In this document: piece after piece, positions 57,132 through 64,000 of the stretch
Layout: each line of letters opens with the position of its first letter
Numbering within the stretch: position 1 is the stretch's first letter
NCBI GenBank assembly: GCA_022567305.1
Contig: JADFHF010000017.1
Span: 1 to 64,000 of the forward strand
DNA length: 64,000 nucleotides
Origin: Bacteroidota bacterium
Lineage (GTDB): Bacteria > Bacteroidota > Rhodothermia > Rhodothermales > UBA10348
Reading direction: 5' to 3'
The notes under the pieces: model-generated
The model's input: only the letters and a program-made list of their open reading frames with translations
The model's database searches: none
What the model was told of the DNA's origin: nothing
Program-made: the position numbers and the translations under genes

Positions 57132-58349
57132 ATGACTGCATCACGACTGTTAGTAGTAGCCACTAAGAGCATTCTGAAAAACAAGATGCGCACGCTGCTT
57201 ACGATGCTTGGAATTATCATCGGAGTGGGAGCGGTCATCATCATGGTTGCCATTGGACAGGGAGCTCAGTCGAGGATCGCGGAACAGATTCAGAATCTGG
57301 GAACCAACATGATTGTGATCACGGCCGGTACGAGCTCGAGTGGTGGGGTCAGTCGTGGCTCGGGGAGTTACAATCGCTTGAGGGTCAGGGATGCGGAATT
57401 GATCGCACAGGAGAGCATTCTTCTCTCGGGTGTCACTCCGGTCGTGACCACGTTCACTCAAGCCGTAGGGGGTACCGGGAATTGGAGAACACTGATCAAC
57501 GGAGTCGGAGTGGATTACGAATACATTCGGGCGCTGACGATGTTCGACGGATCCTTTTTTAATCAAAGGGACGTTCGACAGATGAAGAAGGTGGCCGTCC
57601 TGGGTTGGACCGTTGCAGAAAATCTCTTTCCGGACGGTGATGGTGTCGGTCAGCAGATCCGATTGAGAAATGTGCCATTTACGATCATCGGTGTACTCAA
57701 TCCGAAGGGTCAAACCGCCTCAGGAACGGACCAGGATGACCAAATTCTTGCCCCGTATACCACTGTCCAGACAAGATTACGGGGTCGAAGCTTCATTTCC
57801 CAGATTCTCGTCAATACGTCGAATCCAAACGATATTCCCGCTGCTGAAGAGGAAATCGCCGTTCTAATGCGGGAATCACACGGTTTGGCAGCGTGGGAAG
57901 AGGATGATTTCACCGTCAGGAACCAGACCGAGCTGGCCGAGGCGGCTCAGGGTACGACCGAAGTAATGACCCTTCTGCTGGCCGCGATCGCCTCTATATC
58001 GCTCCTCGTGGGCGGTATCGGTATCATGAACATCATGCTCGTGTCGGTCACCGAACGAACGAAAGAAATCGGAATCCGAATGGCCGTCGGCGCCAGGGGC
58101 TCGGACGTGTTGACTCAATTTCTGATCGAGAGTATCGTAATGAGTGTCTTCGGTGGGGCACTGGGTGTACTGCTAGGATTCGGGGGGTCGACACTCTTAT
58201 CCCGGTTTATGGGATGGGGGACTGAAGTCGCTCCAGATATCGTCGCCATAGCGATCATTTTCTCGGCCGCAGTGGGCATCTTCTTTGGATTTTATCCGGC
58301 TCGCAAGGCCGCGGCACTCAACCCGATCGACGCACTCCGATACGAGTAA
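57132..58349 (+). CDS. MacB-like ABC transporter permease
   Basis: Protein of 405 residues with the MacB architecture: helix near 20-40 (MLGIIIGVGAVIIMVAIGQG), a periplasmic core (GTNMIVITAGTSSSGGVSRG onwards, AENLFPDGDGVGQQIRLRNV), then three helices of an FtsX domain (LLAAIASISLLVGGIGIMNI, MAVGARGSDVLTQFLIESIV). With the ATPase and adaptor it forms a MacAB-type tripartite pump. Substrate unknown; the context suggests an envelope-stress-linked compound, lipid or peptide. Confidence 0.93.
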   Translation: MTASRLLVVATKSILKNKMRTLLTMLGIIIGVGAVIIMVAIGQGAQSRIAEQIQNLGTNMIVITAGTSSSGGVSRGSGSYNRLRVRDAELIAQESILLSGVTPVVTTFTQAVGGTGNWRTLINGVGVDYEYIRALTMFDGSFFNQRDVRQMKKVAVLGWTVAENLFPDGDGVGQQIRLRNVPFTIIGVLNPKGQTASGTDQDDQILAPYTTVQTRLRGRSFISQILVNTSNPNDIPAAEEEIAVLMRESHGLAAWEEDDFTVRNQTELAEAAQGTTEVMTLLLAAIASISLLVGGIGIMNIMLVSVTERTKEIGIRMAVGARGSDVLTQFLIESIVMSVFGGALGVLLGFGGSTLLSRFMGWGTEVAPDIVAIAIIFSAAVGIFFGFYPARKAAALNPIDALRYE

Positions 58350-58360
58350 CTTCTCTAGAC

Positions 58361-58867
58361 CTAGTGCTCTCGGATTTCCCAGACCAGGTGGCGTAGATCC
58401 GGGGCGATCAGTTTATCCATCGCGAGGCGTACGGCGCCCGTTGATCCGGGCATGGAAAAGACGAGTGTGTCTCCAATGGAGCCGGCTACGGCCCGAGAAA
58501 GAATCGAAGCCGCCCCGATTTCATCGTAGGAAAGCATCCGGAAAATTTCACCGAAGCCCGGAAGTGTCTTTTCCAGCATGGCTACCACCACGTCGTAGGT
58601 CGTGTCGCGCCGTGCGATTCCCGTGCCGCCGTTGATCATGACGGCATCGATTCCGTTGTCCACGTGAGCATTGAGCATTCCCCGTATTTGCTCGGGTTCA
58701 TCCTTTACCAGTTCGTACGCGGCGATCTCATAACCTTTTTCTTCAAGCACGGTCCGGATATATGCGCCGCTCGTATCCGTGTCCGTTGTGCGCGTGTCGC
58801 TACACGTGATGATTGCACACCGTACGGTCAGATCTGCTGCGCTCTGTTGATGACTCCGCGTACCCAT
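58361..58867 (-). CDS. moaB: molybdenum cofactor biosynthesis protein MoaB
   Basis: MoaB/MogA-type protein of 168 residues which adenylylates or binds molybdopterin. Motifs are AIITCSDTRTTDTDTSGAYI, the MPT-binding loop MINGGTGIARRDTT, and VFSMPGSTGAVRLAMDKLI near the end. It is convergent with the permease gene, 11 bases apart. No other moa gene is in the window. Confidence 0.92.
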   Translation of the reverse strand: MGTRSHQQSAADLTVRCAIITCSDTRTTDTDTSGAYIRTVLEEKGYEIAAYELVKDEPEQIRGMLNAHVDNGIDAVMINGGTGIARRDTTYDVVVAMLEKTLPGFGEIFRMLSYDEIGAASILSRAVAGSIGDTLVFSMPGSTGAVRLAMDKLIAPDLRHLVWEIREH

Positions 58868-58888
58868 TCGTGCCTACTTATGACTGGT

Positions 58889-59176
58889 TCAGGACTGTTC
58901 AGAATTCATGGGCGGGATGGTCTCGACGTCCGGTTCGCTGAACCAGCGCGGAGGATCATATCCGTGACCTCCCCAGGGATGACACCGGCCAATTCGGTGG
59001 ATCGAAAGGATCAGCCCCTTTATCGCGCCGTAGCGGGTAAACGCTTGCGTTGCGTACTCCGAACACGTTGGAGTAAAACGACAGGACGACGCAAAATGGG
59101 GAGAAAACACGGCCTGATAAATCTTGATCAGGCCAATGAAAAACATTCTGGGAATGCGGACCAGGGTGCGAATCAT
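58889..59176 (-). CDS. yidD: membrane protein insertion efficiency factor YidD
   Basis: Small protein of 95 residues with the diagnostic IKIYQAVFSPHFASSCRFTP then TCSEYATQAFTRYGAIKG and RIGRCHPWGGHGYDPP. It assists YidC-dependent membrane insertion. I start at ATG 59176 (MIRTLVRIPR); the frame opens at a GTG at 59221 with extra residues that look non-conserved. The usual neighbours rnpA and rpmH are absent here. Confidence 0.92.
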   Translation of the reverse strand: MIRTLVRIPRMFFIGLIKIYQAVFSPHFASSCRFTPTCSEYATQAFTRYGAIKGLILSIHRIGRCHPWGGHGYDPPRWFSEPDVETIPPMNSEQS

Positions 59177-59235
59177 CGAGGAATTACGGAATGATGGCAG
59201 CTCAGCTTGAAACGGTGACACGCGCTCAGGTTTCC

Positions 59236-60606
59236 CTAGATATCAAGTAGCCATCCGGTTTGACCGGAATCTGTAGTCACACGCAGATAGTCACCGAAGC
59301 GACTTCGAATCAGAATCGATTTACCGGGCGGCTCAATGCCCATCGCGCCAGCGGTCTCACTTGGGATGCTCTGGATGGGCGTCGAGGAGGCTAAAACGAA
59401 TTCCTCGATCGGCTCGGTCTCCGGCTCAATCTGGTTTCCGCGGATATATCCCGTTGTTCCATCCGGCAATTGAACGCGGTAGTAAGAAGCCGCAGCGGCC
59501 AGAACATGAACGCTGGTATACCGCTCGAGAAGCTGAATCGGTCCACTTTGTCGAGTTGGGCCGGCATAGATACCTGAATCGTCGATACGCGTTCGCATCC
59601 AGGAACCGCTCGTGACGGCCTCGACAGCGATTCTCGGCATCGGTTGATCAGGCTCATAAATATAGGGGTGCGGATCGACCGGTCCGTTGCGATAGATTCC
59701 AAAATGGAGATGGGGAGACGTTGTTCGAGCATTCCCCGAATTACCGACCAGACCGAGGGTGTCGCCTGCGGCGACCCGAGTTCCCCTATCGACAAGCTGC
59801 TCCTGTAAGTGTGCGTAGTAAATACTTGCACCCGTCTCCGCGGATCTGAGCCAGATGGTCTTTCCTCCCAACCCGCCGACGCGCGTGCTGGAGATAAATC
59901 CGCTTGTAGCGGCGATGACCGGCGTACCTCGGGGGGCAAAAATGTCGACACCATGATGGCTTCGCCGCCCCCCATCTCTGGAATCTCCGAATACACTCTG
60001 AATGGCGCCGCTGTCAAAACCCGACACGGGGAAGATGACCGATGCAGCTGTTCTGACCGTCAGTTCATATCGGCCCCCAGCCAACAGCTCGGGCTGAAGC
60101 CTGAGTATATAGGTCCCCGTACGATCCACATCGAACTGTATGGACTGTGTCGAGTCGGCGGAGGCAACTTGGCGTGTACCGAGGCCAAGCCGGTCCATTT
60201 TCCGAAAAAGATCGAGAAAAATACTTCCTGAGTCCGGTGCCGAAAACGAAACACTCGCGAGAAATCGCTGCCCTCGAGTCAGCCGGATCCGGAATGCCGC
60301 GGCGTGGGGTCTTGCAGGATCAACGTAGCCGATCTCGCGATAAGGAACGGTGGGTGAAACGGGTTCCAGAAGGGCCTGATCACCGGCTTCGAACCAGGCG
60401 ATTCCCAAAGCGCTTTGCCGCAAACCGCTCGTTTTCAGACCGAATTCGTAGGCCGCTCGTGGACTTTGCGGGGCGTAACGCTCCCTGAGTTCGTCGATTT
60501 TTACGCACCCGGCTAAGAGTATGACGAGGATCAGTAGAAGCACGCTCGCGATGAACGCGTTCCCAATACCCCGAACCGACTCACTAAAGACTGTTATGCT
60601 GGCCAT
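59236..60606 (-). CDS. M23-family peptidase lipoprotein with SH3-like repeats
   Basis: Protein of 456 residues. The lipobox LLAGC sits at the end of a hydrophobic segment, so it is a lipoprotein. The LytM/M23 zinc site is RSHHGVDIFAPRGTPV (about 215-220) and SPHLHFGIYR; the peptidase would cut peptidoglycan cross-links. An N-terminal ~170-residue beta domain precedes it, and two SH3-like units follow (SSGIY-type after 340; GYIRGNQIEPE and GDYLRVTTDSGQTGWL). It may shape or remodel the cell wall; it is 15 bases upstream of the yidD region. Confidence 0.88.
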   Translation of the reverse strand: MASITVFSESVRGIGNAFIASVLLLILVILLAGCVKIDELRERYAPQSPRAAYEFGLKTSGLRQSALGIAWFEAGDQALLEPVSPTVPYREIGYVDPARPHAAAFRIRLTRGQRFLASVSFSAPDSGSIFLDLFRKMDRLGLGTRQVASADSTQSIQFDVDRTGTYILRLQPELLAGGRYELTVRTAASVIFPVSGFDSGAIQSVFGDSRDGGRRSHHGVDIFAPRGTPVIAATSGFISSTRVGGLGGKTIWLRSAETGASIYYAHLQEQLVDRGTRVAAGDTLGLVGNSGNARTTSPHLHFGIYRNGPVDPHPYIYEPDQPMPRIAVEAVTSGSWMRTRIDDSGIYAGPTRQSGPIQLLERYTSVHVLAAAASYYRVQLPDGTTGYIRGNQIEPETEPIEEFVLASSTPIQSIPSETAGAMGIEPPGKSILIRSRFGDYLRVTTDSGQTGWLLDI

Positions 60607-60749
60607 GAATCCTGGCTACGACCCGGAAAAGACTAAGCCGAAGAAATTGGAATTCTCTCGCTACGAGTTTGCTACGCTCGTGTTTCGAACAGAATCCTAG
60701 AAATGAGGTCAAACCGCGTCCGTGAGAATCAGAGTACGGGCAGCGTTAC

Positions 60750-63700
60750 TTACCCTTCTCCTTCAACAACGACAGCATGTCTACCGAAGAGTCGCGAGAG
60801 GCCCTGCATCACTTCCGTGGTTGGGTCGACGACAGCCGACCGGCTCAGGAGCCGCACGGGCTGCGCTGAATCTCGAGAGATCAGGTCGAAATAAAGCTTG
60901 CAGGATCCCTTGTTAGACGCGAAAAGCTCTTCCATTTCATTGACCTGCGTCTCCGTCAACGCATCAGCGTCCACGCGAACAATCAAGGATTTTATGTATT
61001 GGCTTCTGACTTTCCACATGGGGATGACGTCGTTCGCGAGGACCTTGGCGCTTCCTCCTCGCATGTCGACGCTTCCACGAATGAGTACGATTTCATCCAC
61101 CTCCAGATATCGTTGCACTCGATCGTACGTGTTAGAAAAGCAGACCAGTTCAGCCTGACCTGAGAAATCCTCAAACGTAACAAAAGCATAAGGTCTCCCG
61201 GATTTGTTGGTCCGGTGCTTAACCTCGGTGATGATACCACAGAAGGAGTGTTGAGGCCGATTCTTTCGATATCCGCCTTCTTCATTGCCGTTCTCCTCAG
61301 CCAATGATTCGGCATCAGCAACTTGTGCCGACGCAAACGCGCGAATTTCAGGTAGGAAGGCTTCGAGAGGATGGCCCGAAACGTAAAAGCCAACCGATTC
61401 ACGTTCTTCCTTCAAGAGACGACCACGAGGCCATGGCTCGACAACAGGTAAGTCGGGCTCCATGGTGGCGGCGCCGTCGCCACTTACGCCGAACAACGAA
61501 TTCTGACCGGCGGCTCGATCCGCCTGAACCTTATGTGCATACCTCATGGCTGCGTCGACGGCTTGCATCAACTGAGCTCGGTGTCCATCCAAGTCATCTA
61601 AGGCACCCGCTTTGGCCAAACATTCGATCGCTTTTTTATTCACGGACCGGGCGTCCAGAAGTTTGGTCAGAGAGAAGATGGAGCTGAACGGGCCTTCACT
61701 TTCCCGAGCTTCCAGAATGTTCTCGATGGCTCCGCGTCCTACGCCCTTCACGGCCCCGAGCCCGAATCGGATTTTTCCATTTTCTACCGTAAAATCCGTC
61801 TGGCTTTTGTTGATGGACGGAGGTAAGAGGTCAATTCCGAGGTGCCTGGATTCCTCGAGAATAATCGACAATTTCTTCGTGTCGCCCATATCATTCGTCA
61901 TGGCCGCTGCGAGGAATTCCGCGGGATAATGGGCCTTCAGGTAGGCCGTCTGATAAGCAATAATGGAATAAGCCGCGGCGTGTGACTTGTTGAACCCGTA
62001 ACCGGCAAACTTCGCCATCAGGTCGAACACTTTGTTGGCCTTTTCTTCGGCGATTCCTCTCTTGGAGGCACCGGCTATGAATATCTCGCGCTGCTTGGAC
62101 ATCTCTGATCGCTTTTTCTTACCCATCGCACGACGCAGGATGTCGGCACCACCGAGCGTATATCCTGCCATTTCCTGAGCCATCTGCATCACCTGCTCCT
62201 GATAAACGGGAATCCCGTATGTGGACTCAAGGATGGGAATCAAGCATTCATGCGGGTATTCAACGGCTTCTTCACCATGTTTTCTGGCGATGTAAACTGG
62301 AATATTGTCCATGGGGCCCGGGCGATACAGGGCGTTCATCGCGATGAGATCGTCGATCGACGTCGGCCTCAATTTTCGGAGCCACTCCCGCATGCCGCTG
62401 GATTCAAATTGGAAAATGGCTACCGTATCAGCACGTTGAAACAGCTCCATCGTCGCTGAATCATCCAGCGGAATCTCGTCGATGTCGAGTTCGATATTGC
62501 GGTTTTCCTTGAGGAGTCGAATCGTATCGTCGAGGACGGAAAGCGTCTTCAGACCAAGGAAGTCCATTTTCAAGAGTCCGAAAGACTCCACCCATTTTCC
62601 GTCGTACTGGGTGATCATCACGTCGTCGCCGCCTGATTTGCCTTTGGCAATGGAGACCGGGACGTAGTCGCTTACTTTTCCAGGCGCTATGATCACCCCG
62701 GCGGCGTGGACACCCGTGTGCCGAGCCGAGCCCTCGAGAACCTTCGCGTAAAGCATGAGGTTGCGGATCTGCTCGTTGGGGTCCTTGGTCAACTTGCGAA
62801 AGGCAGGGACGTCCTCCATGGCAGACGCCAGCGTTACACCCGGGCCTTCCGGGATCATCTTTGCAATACGGTCTGCCTCGGAGAGTGGAATGCTCAGAAC
62901 CCGCGCTACGTCTCGGATGACCGAACGGGCGCCCATCGTTCCGAATGTGATGATCTGGCAGACATTTTCTCTTCCGTATTTTTCTACCACGTAATCGATG
63001 ACCTTGGCGCGTCCACGGTCGTCAAAATCAATGTCAATGTCCGGCATGGAGATGCGCTCGGGGTTCAAGAACCGCTCAAAGAGAAGATTGTACGTCAGCG
63101 GATTTACGTTCGTTATTCCAAGGCAGTAGGCAACGAGACTTCCCGCTGTGGATCCCCTACCCGGACCAACGCTGACCCCGAGTTCCCTGGCTGCCGTCGT
63201 AAAGTCCTGAACGATGAGTATATAACCGGCATACCCCATATCGCCAATGATGCCCAATTCGTGATCAATCCGGGTCTGGATCTCCAACGAGATCTCCGGG
63301 AAACGACGGGCCGCCCGCTCATAGACTAAATGACGGAGGTACCCATCCACGTCGTTCTCAAATTCGGCCGGGATCGGGAAGTGCGGCATGAGAAGCTGCC
63401 CCATCGGCAACTCGAACTTACATTTTTCGGCGACTTCGTTGGTCGTGACCAGGGCCTGCTGACCCAGCGCCGGGTCCAGATCCCTGAGAATCCATTCCAT
63501 CTCCGAGGACGATTTTAGAAAAAACTGATCGTTCTCAAATCGCATTCGGTTGGGATCCGTCAGGTCCTTGCCCGTCTGCAGGCAGAGAAGAACGTCCTGC
63601 GCAGCAGCGTCTTCTTGTTCGACATAGTGAACATCGTTCGTGGCGATCACTTTTACGTTATACTCGGTCGCCCAACGCAAAAGGACCTCGTTGCATCGAT

Positions 63701-64000
63701 GCTGATCGGGGATATTGTGGTTCTGGAATTCGACGTAGTAATCTTCTCCAAATATGTCCAGATAGGCCTCGAAGATTTTCCTTGCTTCGTCTTCCCCGTT
63801 TTTCAGAATGCTCTGTAGAACTTCCCCCTGCAGGCAACATGTGGTTGCTACGAGGCCTTCACTATGATTTCTGAGAATCTCGTGGTCGATGCGAGGTTTG
63901 TAGTAGTACCCCTCGATAAAGGACTGCGAAGAGAGCCGAATGAGATTTTGATATCCGATCTCGTTCTTGGCCAGAAGCACCTGGTGGTACCGCTTTCGGT
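60750..64000 (-). CDS. dnaE: DNA polymerase III alpha subunit, 5' part beyond window
   Basis: Replicative polymerase; at least 1082 residues are visible and the N-terminal PHP start lies off the right edge. The catalytic aspartates are in PDIDIDFDDRGR and the later MDFLGLKTLS region. GPGRGSTAGSLVAYCLGI, NALYRPGPMDNIP and GYGFNKSHAAAYSIIAYQTA are the palm and finger motifs. A tandem HhH with GVGRGAIENIL and an OB domain (FCGIITEVKHRTNKSGRPYA) follow. It is DnaE-type, not PolC. Confidence 0.97.
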   Translation of the reverse strand, partial: RKRYHQVLLAKNEIGYQNLIRLSSQSFIEGYYYKPRIDHEILRNHSEGLVATTCCLQGEVLQSILKNGEDEARKIFEAYLDIFGEDYYVEFQNHNIPDQHRCNEVLLRWATEYNVKVIATNDVHYVEQEDAAAQDVLLCLQTGKDLTDPNRMRFENDQFFLKSSSEMEWILRDLDPALGQQALVTTNEVAEKCKFELPMGQLLMPHFPIPAEFENDVDGYLRHLVYERAARRFPEISLEIQTRIDHELGIIGDMGYAGYILIVQDFTTAARELGVSVGPGRGSTAGSLVAYCLGITNVNPLTYNLLFERFLNPERISMPDIDIDFDDRGRAKVIDYVVEKYGRENVCQIITFGTMGARSVIRDVARVLSIPLSEADRIAKMIPEGPGVTLASAMEDVPAFRKLTKDPNEQIRNLMLYAKVLEGSARHTGVHAAGVIIAPGKVSDYVPVSIAKGKSGGDDVMITQYDGKWVESFGLLKMDFLGLKTLSVLDDTIRLLKENRNIELDIDEIPLDDSATMELFQRADTVAIFQFESSGMREWLRKLRPTSIDDLIAMNALYRPGPMDNIPVYIARKHGEEAVEYPHECLIPILESTYGIPVYQEQVMQMAQEMAGYTLGGADILRRAMGKKKRSEMSKQREIFIAGASKRGIAEEKANKVFDLMAKFAGYGFNKSHAAAYSIIAYQTAYLKAHYPAEFLAAAMTNDMGDTKKLSIILEESRHLGIDLLPPSINKSQTDFTVENGKIRFGLGAVKGVGRGAIENILEARESEGPFSSIFSLTKLLDARSVNKKAIECLAKAGALDDLDGHRAQLMQAVDAAMRYAHKVQADRAAGQNSLFGVSGDGAATMEPDLPVVEPWPRGRLLKEERESVGFYVSGHPLEAFLPEIRAFASAQVADAESLAEENGNEEGGYRKNRPQHSFCGIITEVKHRTNKSGRPYAFVTFEDFSGQAELVCFSNTYDRVQRYLEVDEIVLIRGSVDMRGGSAKVLANDVIPMWKVRSQYIKSLIVRVDADALTETQVNEMEELFASNKGSCKLYFDLISRDSAQPVRLLSRSAVVDPTTEVMQGLSRLFGRHAVVVEGEG

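Noticed and set aside
1-64000. tRNA, rRNA or insertion sequence
   Set aside because: No cloverleaf, rRNA-like stretch, transposase or terminal inverted repeats were recognised in either strand.

Overview
The window looks like a chromosomal segment of a Gram-negative bacterium of the Bacteroidota/Rhodothermota-Balneolota type. The evidence is large double-FtsX permeases, DUF4783, DUF4342 and TIGR02757 proteins, MutS2, a DUF4105 protein, outer-membrane beta-barrel and lipoprotein signals, and pilin-like proteins beginning MGQQQLLLL beside PilC and PilB. The lineage is inferred from gene content only; no rRNA or tRNA gene was seen.

Bases 1-15,700 are accessory and partly decayed. At the left edge three minus-strand genes (creatininase-family, DUF1579-like, AlkZ-related-like) are separated by two structures with the hallmarks of integron attC sites, so this looks like part of a cassette array without a visible integrase. 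Two colinear diverged copies of a ~210-bp non-coding module lie upstream of two of these genes. A sigma/anti-sigma pair, an EamA transporter and an ABC-type permease follow (3.7-8.8 kb). From 8.8 to 15.7 kb a few intact genes (TPR protein, exported truncated hemoglobin, gamma-glutamylcyclotransferase, outer-membrane protein, VOC protein) sit among gene remnants: a methyltransferase tail fused to a copied piece of the nearby barrel gene, an alpha/beta-hydrolase tail, a kinase head, a multiply frameshifted small gene and a frameshifted TIGR02147-type regulator. Next comes a 6 x 30-bp tandem repeat.

From 15.7 kb rightwards the genome is dense and conserved: DUF4105 protein, nth, gpmI, a DUF2231-like protein, a secreted polybasic protein, hrcA-grpE-dnaJ, a flavin reductase, TIGR02757, a threonine dehydratase-like enzyme and DUF4342. 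At 28.0-33.4 kb is a pilus-type locus with two short-leader pilin-like proteins, PilC and an enlarged PilB. A minus-strand sugar set (acyltransferase, aminotransferase, Gfo/Idh dehydrogenase) resembles the WbpD/WbpE/WbpB steps of diacetamido-uronic acid synthesis. Then follow a TPR protein, a sugar nucleotidyltransferase, mutS2, a DUF4783 protein, a 1390-residue NtrY-like histidine kinase, tenA, trkA-trkH, a HhH-GPD protein and cysS.

At 52.8-58.3 kb an apparent seven-gene operon links envelope-stress sensing to efflux: Spy-like protein, ECF sigma factor, small membrane protein (probable anti-sigma factor), CpxP-like membrane protein, MacA-like adaptor, ABC ATPase and MacB-like permease. The right end carries moaB, yidD, an M23 lipoprotein peptidase and the 3' part of dnaE.
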